Part shown: positions 1 to 8,006 of the stretch, piece after piece
Layout of the letters: the number at the start of each line of letters is the position of its first letter
Numbering within the stretch: position 1 is the stretch's first letter
From: Sabulitectum sp964386635
GTDB taxonomy: Bacteria; Fermentibacterota; Fermentibacteria; Fermentibacterales; JCC-6
Length of the DNA: 26,247 bases
NCBI GenBank assembly: GCA_964386635.1
Contig: CAYLRO010000037.1
Coordinates: 1-26,247 of the forward strand
Reading direction: 5' to 3'
Translations under genes and position numbers: made by a program
Notes under the pieces: model-generated
What the model saw: only the letters and a program-made list of their open reading frames with translations
Database searches by the model: none
What the model was told of the DNA's origin: nothing

Positions 1-233
1 CTCTTGAGGCTTTCCTTGTAAAGGGCGGTTTTAAAACTGTACGGAAGCAGAGTGGGAACTACGGTTCAATAAGAAGACACATAAAACCCCCGGTGATTAA
101 CACAGGGTCTCCTATAGAAAAAGCAGGAAGGTTCATCTATTTCAGAATGGGGATGCAGCTGGCACTTTACCGGGCAGCAAAACTGGCAGGACTGGGCAAC
201 GGTCTGATAAGATACGCGGAGTTCATGGAATGA
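1..233 (+). CDS. C-terminal end of an unknown protein (partial, 5' end outside window)
   Basis: The reading frame is open from the window edge to a TGA at 231-233, giving about 76 C-terminal residues. The visible part is basic and ends in a hydrophobic/aromatic helix (FRMGMQLALYRAAKLAGLGN) and RYAEFME. Its stop overlaps the start of the next gene in an ATGA, so the two are almost certainly translated together. I do not recognise the family with confidence. Because a nucleotidyltransferase-like protein and a GmhA-type isomerase follow, a sugar kinase of the aminoglycoside-phosphotransferase type is a reasonable guess. That guess rests on gene order only; no catalytic motif is in view. Confidence 0.6.
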   Translation, partial: LEAFLVKGGFKTVRKQSGNYGSIRRHIKPPVINTGSPIEKAGRFIYFRMGMQLALYRAAKLAGLGNGLIRYAEFME

Positions 234-1060
234 AGTGTTTCATATTCTCTTCAGGGCAGGACACAGACTTTTCCCGCGTCTGCGGAGTTGATACTCTGCA
301 GGATCTTGTACAGCATCTGCTCAGATCAGGAATAAAGGAAATTCATTCAGATTTCCCGGGAGATCTTGAATTTGCAACAGTAAGCAAATTCAATTCCATA
401 AGGCCCATTCTTGGCACTGACTGGTTTGCAGCATACCATATGGGTTTATCCAGGCAGAATCCGCTGGAACTCCGTGAGAAGGGTAAGAACTTCGGTGCTC
501 CTCTTGCTCTCTCTCTGGCGTGCACAGCTAAGCCCTGGGAGAACACAACTGTATTTACTGGCCCCGGCGGTGTTATTCAATCAGCTGAGACAAATCCTCC
601 ACCGGAGAATTCCGGTACAAATCTTTGTTTCTCCGGGCTTGTCTGGGTTGGCACTGAAGATTTTCAACCTCTGGAGCCATGGAATAACCCGGGATCATCG
701 GCGTTTCTTCTTCCCGGATACTGGAAAAAGATATCCGGAAAAGACGATTTTCTTACAGCTTTCTATGATGTTCTCACCGGCCAGGTGGAACCATGGCCCC
801 TCTCATCTGTTGCTGGAAATGGCAGGTTTGCTGAAAGCCCTGTTCCGGACAGTTGCCTCTGCCATGGAGTGCTGTGGCTGGGTAAAAACTGTTCAATCGG
901 TGAAGGCTGTGAATTGGAAAACTGTGTTATATTGAACGGATCACGCATAGGACAAGGTGCAAAGCTGAGGAACTGCCTTGTACTGGAAGGCTCAAAGGTT
1001 GCCCCTGGAACCGTACGGGACGATAAGTATCTGACCATGCTTGGAGAAATCAATGGTTGA
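230..1060 (+). CDS. Left-handed beta-helix protein, sugar nucleotidyltransferase-like with degenerate N-terminus
   Basis: 276 residues. The C-terminal quarter (about 212-262) carries hexapeptide-type repeats (LGKNCSIGEGCELENCVI, then GSRIGQGAKLRNCLVLEGSKV) of the left-handed parallel beta-helix seen at the C-terminus of NDP-sugar pyrophosphorylases and acyltransferases. The N-terminal 200 residues have the length and position of a nucleotidyltransferase domain but lack the GGxGTRL nucleotide-binding signature, so catalysis is doubtful. The ATG overlaps the upstream stop (ATGA), and the next gene begins inside its 3' end, so it sits in the middle of a translationally coupled trio with a GmhA-like isomerase. 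A role in activating or controlling a surface sugar, for example a heptose, is inferred from context. It may be a divergent HddC/MurU-like enzyme or a non-catalytic subunit. Confidence 0.7.
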   Translation: MKCFIFSSGQDTDFSRVCGVDTLQDLVQHLLRSGIKEIHSDFPGDLEFATVSKFNSIRPILGTDWFAAYHMGLSRQNPLELREKGKNFGAPLALSLACTAKPWENTTVFTGPGGVIQSAETNPPPENSGTNLCFSGLVWVGTEDFQPLEPWNNPGSSAFLLPGYWKKISGKDDFLTAFYDVLTGQVEPWPLSSVAGNGRFAESPVPDSCLCHGVLWLGKNCSIGEGCELENCVILNGSRIGQGAKLRNCLVLEGSKVAPGTVRDDKYLTMLGEING

Positions 1061-1625
1061 AAGTATTGAAAAATATCTCAGTGAAGTAAGCAAGCTTGTA
1101 TTGAAAATTCCTCCTGCATCTGTTGAGAGGATTACCTCGCTGATAATGGATGCCTACAGGAAAAGCAGAAGGGTCTTTGTATTCGGAAATGGCGGTGGAA
1201 GTTCTACAAGTGCACATTTCGTCTGCGATCTTTCCAAGGGAACCGCCTGTGAGGGTAAACCGCGTCTAAAAGCAATTTCACTTGCAGAAAACATTCCCCT
1301 TCTTACTGCCTGGGCAAACGATACTGACTACACCAACACTTTCGGTGAACAGCTTAAAAACCTGGTTGAACCTGGAGATGTAGTTATAGGTCTCTCAGGA
1401 AGCGGCATGAGCCCCAATGTGATAAATGCATTCAAAGTTGCCCACCAGGCAGGAGCTACGGCAGTACTCTTCTCCGGTTTTGACGGAGGCATGGCTGTGA
1501 AGGTGGCTCACGACTCTATAGTGGTTCCCTCTGAAGACATGCAGCAGATAGAAGATGTCCACATGATCCTGACACACATAGTATTCAGGATGCTGAAACG
1601 AGAAATCGAGGGACTGGAAGCCTGA
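1053..1625 (+). CDS. gmhA: SIS-domain sugar phosphate isomerase, GmhA-like (sedoheptulose 7-phosphate isomerase)
   Basis: 190 residues, the normal GmhA length. The start chosen is the ATG at 1053, with GGAG at 1043-1046; a TTG twelve bases upstream is less likely. The SIS core is clear: VFVFGNGGGSSTSAHF near 41-56, ISLAEN near 75-80, GLSGSGMSPN near 113-122 and IEDVHMILTH near 166-175. GmhA converts sedoheptulose 7-phosphate to D-glycero-heptose 7-phosphate for lipopolysaccharide or S-layer heptose, in the cytoplasm. The family's metal-binding histidines fit H55 and H170. The acidic and Gln ligands of the E. coli enzyme align with D59 and E167, conservative changes. The gene overlaps the end of the beta-helix gene by 8 bases. 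Its stop lies one base from the stop of the convergent zinc-ribbon gene. Confidence 0.8.
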   Translation: MVESIEKYLSEVSKLVLKIPPASVERITSLIMDAYRKSRRVFVFGNGGGSSTSAHFVCDLSKGTACEGKPRLKAISLAENIPLLTAWANDTDYTNTFGEQLKNLVEPGDVVIGLSGSGMSPNVINAFKVAHQAGATAVLFSGFDGGMAVKVAHDSIVVPSEDMQQIEDVHMILTHIVFRMLKREIEGLEA

Positions 1626-1626
1626 T

Positions 1627-2043
1627 CTACTCAGGAACCCATTCGTCGAATTGTTTGTCTCCCCCGGCAAGTATTTCTGTCAGAGAAGACCTGAACAAAG
1701 CTTTTCCCTCTTCGCTGCCGGCAGCTTCCGGGAATCGGCTCTTCCAGAGCTGCCATGATCTTTCTATCTCGCCGGACATTGTTTCCTGAAGATTACCTGC
1801 CGCTCTGGCATTATCAACCGCTTCCTTGTTGTAGATAAGCATGTCAGATGCAAGGACTCTTGCGAACCTTGCAGCGCGCTCATCTACAGCCGAGGCAGGT
1901 GAAGCAGTTTCCTCTTCTTTCTTCGGCGGATGGATTATGAAGACCTCGCGGCAGTTCTTACACCTGAGTCTTCTCGGTTTCCCTGCCAGCTTCCCTTCTG
2001 GAATCTGGTATTTCTTGCTGCAGTTTGGGCAGGTTACAATCAT
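1627..2043 (-). CDS. MJ0042-type zinc-ribbon protein
   Basis: 138 residues. The N-terminal 40 residues form a zinc ribbon of the MJ0042 family: CPNCSKKYQIPEGKL, then LRCKNCREVF, with CxxC pairs at 5-8 and 30-33. The rest is a charged linker (KKEEETASPAS) and a helical C-terminal region of about 90 residues. No membrane segment is seen. In many bacteria this ribbon sits at the N-terminus of proteins of unknown function, often near gliding, pilus or envelope genes. Its start overlaps the aminotransferase stop by 4 bases, making it the last gene of the long minus-strand run that begins with pilMN. Function is unknown; nucleic-acid or protein binding through the zinc ribbon is plausible. Confidence 0.75.
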   Translation of the reverse strand: MIVTCPNCSKKYQIPEGKLAGKPRRLRCKNCREVFIIHPPKKEEETASPASAVDERAARFARVLASDMLIYNKEAVDNARAAGNLQETMSGEIERSWQLWKSRFPEAAGSEEGKALFRSSLTEILAGGDKQFDEWVPE

Positions 2044-3209
2044 CTGAGATCTCCCCGTTCTAGAAATCTGTTCAGTCTCTTTACCGCTTCCACAATATCA
2101 TCATCTGAAGCAGCAAAAGAAAGCCTGATGTATCCTTCTGTACCGAATGCGCTGCCTGGAATGGTTCCAAGGCCTCCCTCTTCAAGAAGCTTCAAGCAAA
2201 ATTCCTCTGATCTGAAGTTCTCTCCTGCATCCACTTTTGGATAAACATAAAAAGCTCCTTCAGGGCGCTTGAAATCAAGCCCTTTAACCTCACTGAGAAG
2301 GTTACAGATAAGATCCCTTCTTCTGCTGAAGGCGCTGTACATGAATTCTCTCTCCTCCTCTGCTTCACCGTTAACTACTGCAAGAGCAGCATACTGTGCA
2401 ATGGAGCAGGGATTTGAAGTTGTGTGCGCCTGGACTCTTCCGGCAATCTTAATCCATGAAGCAGGGGCAAGTGCAAACCCTATCCGCCATCCTGTCATGG
2501 CATACGTTTTTGACACTCCTGTAACAAGTGCTATCTGATCCTTAAGGCCAGGGTCCGCATCAAGCAAATGAGGGACCTTCCCATGACCGTAGTAGAGCTC
2601 TTCATATATGTCATCAGAGATAACCCACATCCCGGTTTCCCTCACAGCGTCAGCTAAATCCTTCACCATTACAGAACTGTTCACAAGGCCTGAAGGATTG
2701 CAGGGTGAATTGAAGATCATTCCTTTTGCACCCTGAGCATGTGCTGCTCTGACATCATCACCGGTAACAAGCATCTCACCGCTGACAGGATAAACAGGTA
2801 CTCCCCCGAGTCTGTAAATCATCTGTGGGTAACTGACCCAATAGGGTCTGGGCAGAAGTACCATATCGCCTGGATTTACTACTGCTTCCAGCATATTCAC
2901 AATACTGTGCTTTGCTCCGCAGGACACCATCACATTGTCTGTTCCGTACTGAACAGAATGGAATTTGCTCCATCTTTCCGCAACAGCTGCTCTCAGCTCC
3001 GGAATACCCATACTCGGGGTGTATACGGTCTTTCCTTCAGCCATTGCTTTTTCAGCCGCAACAAAAGCTGCCCGGGGGCTCGGAAAGTCCGGCTGCCCTG
3101 CAGTAAGTGAAACAATATCAAGTCCGCTGGCTTTCATAGCTGCGGCTTTTGCAGTAAATTGAAGAGTTGCAGACCCTTCCAGTCTTGATGCGTTCCGTGC
3201 GAAGTTCAT
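2040..3209 (-). CDS. aspC: Class I PLP-dependent aminotransferase (aspartate aminotransferase type)
   Basis: 389 residues, typical of the Igamma/Ib aspartate aminotransferases. It transfers an amino group from aspartate to 2-oxoglutarate, or between related acids, using pyridoxal phosphate. Landmarks: SLTAGQPDFPSP near 34-45, NSPCNPSG near 167-174 (N171 binds PLP), ISDDIYEELYY near 197-207, the Schiff-base lysine K234 in SKTYAMTGWRIGFA, and the substrate-carboxylate arginine R362 in YIRLSFA. The start overlaps the coaD stop by 4 bases and the stop overlaps the zinc-ribbon gene by 4, so it is translated as part of the operon. Exact substrate range (aspartate, or broader as in prephenate aminotransferases) cannot be read from sequence alone. 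Confidence 0.9.
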   Translation of the reverse strand: MNFARNASRLEGSATLQFTAKAAAMKASGLDIVSLTAGQPDFPSPRAAFVAAEKAMAEGKTVYTPSMGIPELRAAVAERWSKFHSVQYGTDNVMVSCGAKHSIVNMLEAVVNPGDMVLLPRPYWVSYPQMIYRLGGVPVYPVSGEMLVTGDDVRAAHAQGAKGMIFNSPCNPSGLVNSSVMVKDLADAVRETGMWVISDDIYEELYYGHGKVPHLLDADPGLKDQIALVTGVSKTYAMTGWRIGFALAPASWIKIAGRVQAHTTSNPCSIAQYAALAVVNGEAEEEREFMYSAFSRRRDLICNLLSEVKGLDFKRPEGAFYVYPKVDAGENFRSEEFCLKLLEEGGLGTIPGSAFGTEGYIRLSFAASDDDIVEAVKRLNRFLERGDLR

Positions 3210-3697
3210 CTGGTCCTCCGGTAGTATTTTTCCAATTCCTGTTTAACTGATTGTGCAACAAGTGTATCAAGACACCCACCGAACATGGCAACCTCTTTTA
3301 CAACTGTTGATGAAAGATACATGTTATGTTCTGAAGGCATCATGTAGATTCCGGTTATCTCCGGGGCAAGTCTTCTGTTCATCAGCTGCATCTGAAACTC
3401 ATATTCGAAATCCGAATTTGCTCTTAATCCTCTTATGAAAAGCGAATACTTCTTCTTCTTCATGTAATCAACAAGAAGCCCCTCGAAACTGCACACCGAA
3501 ATGTTTCCCGCTATTGAGCATTCCTTAACGGACTCTCTTACCAGGCGTTCCCGGGTTTCAGTATCAAATACCATGGACTTGGAACTTCTGTTAACAACAG
3601 CAATCTCTACCTCAGGAAATATTCTTGCAGCCCTTCTGATTATATCCAGGTGCCCGGCAGTCACCGGATCGAATGTTCCAGGGTAAACAACCTTCAT
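3206..3697 (-). CDS. coaD: Phosphopantetheine adenylyltransferase
   Basis: 163 residues from the ATG at 3697; a TTG three codons upstream is in frame, but family proteins begin MKxxYPGTFDP. It transfers AMP from ATP to 4'-phosphopantetheine, the fourth step of coenzyme A synthesis, in the cytoplasm. Diagnostic features: the nucleotidyltransferase motif GTFDPVTAGHLDI at 7-19, whose T and H contact ATP; IRGLRANSDFEYEFQM mid-protein; and a C-terminal motif YLSSTVVKEVA that matches ISSTxVRE. Length agrees with bacterial CoaD (about 160). It follows rsmD, a pairing common in many bacteria, with a 10-base gap, and its stop overlaps the aminotransferase start in an ATGA. Confidence 0.95.
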   Translation of the reverse strand: MKVVYPGTFDPVTAGHLDIIRRAARIFPEVEIAVVNRSSKSMVFDTETRERLVRESVKECSIAGNISVCSFEGLLVDYMKKKKYSLFIRGLRANSDFEYEFQMQLMNRRLAPEITGIYMMPSEHNMYLSSTVVKEVAMFGGCLDTLVAQSVKQELEKYYRRTR

Positions 3698-3707
3698 GTC
3701 TCGCAAT

Positions 3708-4226
3708 TTACACTTCCATCATATGCAAATAAGTGTCTCCGTACCTTCTGGAAGCCCATTTCCCGCTGAACTCCCTTCCGCCGGATTCTGCTATCACGAT
3801 TCCGCCGGGAGTCACATGAGCGGCCCAGTCGTGAGCGTTTATCCATGAATATATACAAGGTGAATCGTAAGGGGGGTCCATGAATATTATGTCCGCCTGT
3901 TTCTTCAGTTTTTCCAGAGCGCCAGGCAGTTTTCCCCTGACAGTTCTGAACTGGTGTCCACCTTCTCTTTCTGTGAGAAACTTTTTTATCAGAACGAGAT
4001 TTCTCGGTGATGAATCCATGAATAATGCGCTTGTTGCCCCGCAGCTCAGGCATTCAATCCCGAAAGCGCCGCTTCCTGAAAACAGATCCCATACTTCAGC
4101 TCCCTGGAGCCTTTCATAAAGAATGCTCATCAGAGCTTCCCTGACCCTTGAAGGAGTAGGCCTTACTCCCTTCAAATCAGGGCGGAGAACCTGGCCCCGC
4201 CAGATTCCCCGCCCTATTCTCAGCAA
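3708..4226 (-). CDS. rsmD: 16S rRNA (guanine(966)-N(2))-methyltransferase
   Basis: 172 residues. RsmD methylates G966 of 16S rRNA in the assembling small subunit using S-adenosylmethionine. The SAM site is DLFSGSGAFGIECLSCGA at about 47-64 and the catalytic motif IV is DPPY at 117-120. The N-terminal RIGRGIWRGQVL and RPTPSRVREALMSIL (22-36) are characteristic of the family. The start is a TTG at 4226 preceded by GGGGAG six bases away; no ATG fits. The ribosome site overlaps the pilQ stop (TAG at 4238-4240), so the two genes are closely coupled. The C-terminus is somewhat shorter than in E. coli RsmD (198 residues). Confidence 0.92.
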   Translation of the reverse strand: MLRIGRGIWRGQVLRPDLKGVRPTPSRVREALMSILYERLQGAEVWDLFSGSGAFGIECLSCGATSALFMDSSPRNLVLIKKFLTEREGGHQFRTVRGKLPGALEKLKKQADIIFMDPPYDSPCIYSWINAHDWAAHVTPGGIVIAESGGREFSGKWASRRYGDTYLHMMEV

Positions 4227-4237
4227 ACTGTTCTCCC

Positions 4238-5989
4238 CTAGTAGGGTCTTATTATGTGGGGGGTAACAAAGATCACGAGCTCGCTGGTCTCTTCCACCTG
4301 TGAGGTGTATGTGAAGAGCCAGTCGCCAAGAAGAGGAATGTGCCCCAGGATGGGAACTTTCTTCTCAAGCTCTGTGGTCTTGCTTCTCATTATTCCACCG
4401 ATAACCGCAGTTGCGCCGTCATCGATCATCAGTGTTGTCTGTGCTTCCTGTGTAAGGATTATCGGCTGATCTTCTGATGTTGACTCGCCTGAAAGATCGC
4501 TCACTATAGGGTTAAGCTCCAGTGTTACATTGTTGTCAGCGTTGATATGAGGAGTAACCTCGAGGCTGACACCAACATCGTAAAGCTGCACATATGTGTT
4601 TCCCTCTGAATCCTGAAGAGTCAGGGGAACCTGCTTTCCGCTGAGCACACGACCTGTCATGTTGTCACAGATGGCGATCCTGGGCTCGGAAAGTATGTGG
4701 GCTCTGTTCTGTTCTTCAAGAAAACTGACAGTTGCATTGAAGTCAAGAAGATTTGTGATGTGACCAAACTGCACAGTTCCTGTAGGGTCACCAACACCAA
4801 GGTCTGTTGACATGCCTCCATGGGTCAGAACATCTGTTCTGGAAAGGTTGCCTGCACTCCAGTCAATTCCAAACTCGGCTGAAGCAGTAGCGTCGATTTC
4901 AACAAGTTTTGCCTCGATCATCACCTGTGCTGTCGGGCTGTCAAGAATAGGAAGAAGCCTTCCTATCTCATTCAGCTTCCTTGGAATATCAGAAACGATC
5001 AGAGAATTGGTTCTGTTGTCAACTGAGATCTGTCCCCTCTCGGAGAGAACTGTCTGAGCTGCGTTCTGAACATCCTCAGCCTGAGCGTATCTGATAATAT
5101 AGACTTCAGTATTAAGATCCTGAAGATTCTCTCTCTCTGCTTCACTTACAGCCATCTGGTTGATCTCACTGTAGAAATCATCTCTGCGCATGATTCTCAG
5201 TGTGTTGGTACCGGACATGGTTGCCATAAGGTCCTGAGAGTCAAGAACAGACTTGAGAGCGTCTTTCCATCCAATGTTTCTAAGCCTTGCGGTAACCGTT
5301 CCGTTGTAATCTTCCGGAATGACAATGTTCATACCGCTGACATCTGCGATTGACCGCATCACGGTTCTGATATCAGCATCAACAACATCAATGGTTATAC
5401 GCCTGCCGCCGGTTCCCTGCCACTCTGTGGGAAATCCGTCGTCAACGAATGTTTGAGCCTCTGATACCTGAATTCCCTGAGTCATTCCTGAAGCTGTTCT
5501 GTAGCTTGAGAGATTTCCAGCTGCAGGAGACGTAAGAGGAGGAACAGAGCTTCCAGATCCATTGTGAGCAACAGTCTGAGTTGATGTATTCCACGCAGTG
5601 AAGGGAGTTCCCGCAGGATCAGTATTCATAACAAGAACCAGCGAGTTCTCTCCCTCTATGGAAGTACTGTAATTCATCAGTTCACCGTTCACATCCACAA
5701 TGACACGTACTATGCCTTCCGGAGGAGCTTTGTACTGACTTGTTCTGATAGATACAACTCCACCCCTGTCAACAGCAAAATCTGTCGCAGGAAGTGCATG
5801 GAGAGCATCTCCGAGATCAATCACCACCCTCATGGGATCAGTGAGCAGGAACTTGTCGTAGCTGATTGGACCATCTGTTGTAATGGTCACCTGGGTGCGG
5901 TCGCCGCTTGGCACAACCGAGATATCCGTCACCCGGTAGGCCATAACCGGCACAGCCAGTACCAGCAGGATAATAGCGATCATACGCAT
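4238..5989 (-). CDS. pilQ: Type IV pilus secretin PilQ
   Basis: 583 residues. It is the outer-membrane pore through which the pilus passes. Order of domains: signal peptide (1-17); one AMIN domain (about 19-120; TDISVVPSGDRTQVTI, MRVVIDLGDAL), which usually binds peptidoglycan; a low-complexity linker (125-190); an STN/N0 domain (197-268, ITIDVVDADIRTVMRSIADV); a secretin N1 domain (296-352); and the secretin barrel (about 355-583) with VPLTLQDSEG, DVGVSLEVTPHI, a VIGGIM segment, the conserved VPILGHIPLLGDWLF and the terminal LVIFVTPHII. Many PilQ proteins have two or more AMIN domains; only one is evident here. Its ATG overlaps the pilP stop (TAATG), with GGTGG upstream. Confidence 0.95.
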   Translation of the reverse strand: MRMIAIILLVLAVPVMAYRVTDISVVPSGDRTQVTITTDGPISYDKFLLTDPMRVVIDLGDALHALPATDFAVDRGGVVSIRTSQYKAPPEGIVRVIVDVNGELMNYSTSIEGENSLVLVMNTDPAGTPFTAWNTSTQTVAHNGSGSSVPPLTSPAAGNLSSYRTASGMTQGIQVSEAQTFVDDGFPTEWQGTGGRRITIDVVDADIRTVMRSIADVSGMNIVIPEDYNGTVTARLRNIGWKDALKSVLDSQDLMATMSGTNTLRIMRRDDFYSEINQMAVSEAERENLQDLNTEVYIIRYAQAEDVQNAAQTVLSERGQISVDNRTNSLIVSDIPRKLNEIGRLLPILDSPTAQVMIEAKLVEIDATASAEFGIDWSAGNLSRTDVLTHGGMSTDLGVGDPTGTVQFGHITNLLDFNATVSFLEEQNRAHILSEPRIAICDNMTGRVLSGKQVPLTLQDSEGNTYVQLYDVGVSLEVTPHINADNNVTLELNPIVSDLSGESTSEDQPIILTQEAQTTLMIDDGATAVIGGIMRSKTTELEKKVPILGHIPLLGDWLFTYTSQVEETSELVIFVTPHIIRPY

Positions 5990-7386
5990 TACAGACCACC
6001 TTCTTCATGGAGTCGCATAGAGAATATTGTTGGTATGGAGGTGATACCTCCGGGTTCATCCTCAGATCCGACTGTAACTTCTTGTACTACTATTACTTCA
6101 TTACCTGTTATTTCTGCAATTCTCGTGTTGTTCCGAAGAGTTGTGCCCTCATTGAGAATGTAGGCAACTCCATTGGCATCTTCCACCATTGCCTGGTCTC
6201 CGCCTGAAGGATCAATTGTGATACCTACAAGATGGAGCTCTTCAATGGTTATGTCTTCCAGAGCCCTTCTCAGGTCCCTGCTTGCAGCGGGGAATTCGGT
6301 GAACGGGTCCGGTCTGCTGGAAACTGATTCATAAATGCGGAATACTCCTCCAAAAGAAGCATCTGCAGTAACAATTCCATCACCTGTACCGTTTCCACCT
6401 GATGTCTGTCCTGCCATTCTGCAGGTAAGTCTCTGCACGTCAGCATCAGGAAGACGGGTCTCAACAGAGCCTATCTCTCCCCAGACAGCCACACTGTTCA
6501 GAGACATGGACCATACGGTTCCATCGCTGAGCATGCAGATGTCCTCAGGGCTTTCAGGCAGACCGGCTGTAACACTGTTCCCGCCGGTTACTTCACAGAT
6601 TCCCTCTACCCTGTAAACAAGGCCGTTCCGTGCAAGTGTTCCCTCTGAGGTTTCCCATGAATCAGGTCCGGTGTATTTCTGGAGTGACACACCGTTCATT
6701 GCAATAACGACACCATCAGAAAGATCAATTGCCAGAGTTCCCTCAGGAAGAAGGATTTCTGTGACCAGGCTTTCCGAGATGTCGAGCATTGATGCTGTGC
6801 CGTCTGTATTCAGCCAGGCGAGAACTCCGCTCTCGTGACAGAGAAATCCTGCGGCATCTTTGCCTGCAGGTTCTGCCAGAGAAAGAAGCTCCTGATCAGA
6901 TACATTGTATACAGAACCGTCTTGAAGAAGAACCGCTATACTTCCATCAGTTCTGCAGATATCCACAGGAATCTGTGATTCTTCGAACTCAGTGGTGGCC
7001 ATTTGATCGCCTGCAAGAACGGTTACTGCTTCGGGGGTAAGTACTGCAGTTCCCTGCGCTGTAGCAGCGATATCAAATGCTCCGGGTATTCCCTGCGACC
7101 CTTCGCAGTCAAGAGCAGCCCACTGACCTGTTACTGTGTTCCAGTTCATCACAATTCCACCGTCAACCAGTATCCAGATATTATCCCCCATGGCATCCAT
7201 GGCAACAGGATCTCCTGGAAGAGTAACATCCAGCCAGCCGAGAACAGGCGGACTTTCCGCTATCTCAAGATCGATGTCAGCAAAAGCTTCCTGCTCTGCA
7301 TCTTCCGACTTCCCGCATCCAGCCGCTGCAAGAAAGAGGAATACGGCCAGAACTGCTGATGAGAAAGTTATCCGTTTGATGTGCAT
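5989..7386 (-). CDS. pilP: PilP-like pilus assembly lipoprotein with large N-terminal propeller-like domain
   Basis: 465 residues, against about 175 for ordinary PilP. A lipoprotein signal ends at AAGC (C24). Residues about 45-305 form repeated short beta-strand units with D-G-T/D-G-S turns (NIWILVDGGIVM, SIAVLLQDGSVY, DGTVWSMSLNSVAVW), consistent with a beta-propeller or WD40-like sensor domain; the exact fold is inferred. A Gly-rich linker (326-337) follows. The last part (about 359-437) is a recognisable PilP domain: PDPFTEF, then IEELHLVGITID, VEDANGVAYIL and IAEITGNEVIVVQE. PilP tethers the inner-membrane PilMNO complex to the secretin N0 domain. The gene lies exactly where pilP belongs, between pilO and pilQ, and its stop overlaps the pilQ start. 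The gene symbol rests on the C-terminal domain and order. Confidence 0.85.
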   Translation of the reverse strand: MHIKRITFSSAVLAVFLFLAAAGCGKSEDAEQEAFADIDLEIAESPPVLGWLDVTLPGDPVAMDAMGDNIWILVDGGIVMNWNTVTGQWAALDCEGSQGIPGAFDIAATAQGTAVLTPEAVTVLAGDQMATTEFEESQIPVDICRTDGSIAVLLQDGSVYNVSDQELLSLAEPAGKDAAGFLCHESGVLAWLNTDGTASMLDISESLVTEILLPEGTLAIDLSDGVVIAMNGVSLQKYTGPDSWETSEGTLARNGLVYRVEGICEVTGGNSVTAGLPESPEDICMLSDGTVWSMSLNSVAVWGEIGSVETRLPDADVQRLTCRMAGQTSGGNGTGDGIVTADASFGGVFRIYESVSSRPDPFTEFPAASRDLRRALEDITIEELHLVGITIDPSGGDQAMVEDANGVAYILNEGTTLRNNTRIAEITGNEVIVVQEVTVGSEDEPGGITSIPTIFSMRLHEEGGL

Positions 7387-7405
7387 CTGTTAAATCCTCC
7401 TTTCT

Positions 7406-7963
7406 TTACGGCTGTATGTAAGCCGAGAATGTGAATGTTGTCTCAATGTTATCAAACTTTCCTTCTGCAGCTTTAAGCTGATGGACCTGGAGATTACTCA
7501 CAGAACTCATCATAGGCTGCTGAGTCAGCTGATCGAAAAACACACCCAGCCTGTGGAATCTGCCTGTCATTGTAAGCTGCCAGTCGTACACTGTGTACTC
7601 CACATCCACCGCAGGTGGAAGAGGAACAAGACTTACGATCTGAAGTCCACTCCCTGTGGCGTACTCGGTGAGCATGTCGAATATCTCTTCCTGGTTGTAC
7701 TCCCTGGGGAGGAACCTGTCCAGCTCCTCAAGCTCCTGGTTGTACATCTCAATTCGTTGCCCCATCATTGCAAGGTCGTCGGAGGTCTGGCTCTGAAGTT
7801 CCCTCAGTTCCATCTCCTTGGCGTCCAGGGTCTGTTCCCTATCAGCGATCTCTTCAGTAACACCGGTTGAAAAGAAGTTGAAATAGCCGAAGACCAGTGC
7901 TCCGAGAAGAATAATCCCGACAATGAACCTCAGAAGACGGGGATCTCGAAGATCAACAGCCAA
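7406..7963 (-). CDS. pilO: Type IV pilus inner-membrane alignment protein PilO
   Basis: 185 residues. PilO pairs with PilN in the inner membrane and links the cytoplasmic motor side to PilP and the secretin. The sequence shows a short cytoplasmic tail, one membrane helix (about 12-31, FIVGIILLGALVFGYFNFF), a coiled coil (about 36-85), then a ferredoxin-like periplasmic domain with EEIFDMLTEYATGSGLQIVSL and the closing strand TFTFSAYIQP. This matches the PilO family in order and length. The start is a TTG at 7963 with a strong AGGAAGGGGGG upstream; the first ATG in frame would lie well inside the protein. It is separated from the preceding lipoprotein gene by 43 bases and from pilP by 19. Confidence 0.9.
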   Translation of the reverse strand: MAVDLRDPRLLRFIVGIILLGALVFGYFNFFSTGVTEEIADREQTLDAKEMELRELQSQTSDDLAMMGQRIEMYNQELEELDRFLPREYNQEEIFDMLTEYATGSGLQIVSLVPLPPAVDVEYTVYDWQLTMTGRFHRLGVFFDQLTQQPMMSSVSNLQVHQLKAAEGKFDNIETTFTFSAYIQP

Positions 7964-8006
7964 TTTCAGCCCCCCTTCCTGCTTCCGGTTGATTCACATA
8001 CAATTC

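Noticed and set aside
1621..1635. Small palindrome (CCTGA/TCAGG) between convergent genes as a terminator
   Set aside because: Only 5 bp, partly coding on both sides, and no T-run follows on either strand.
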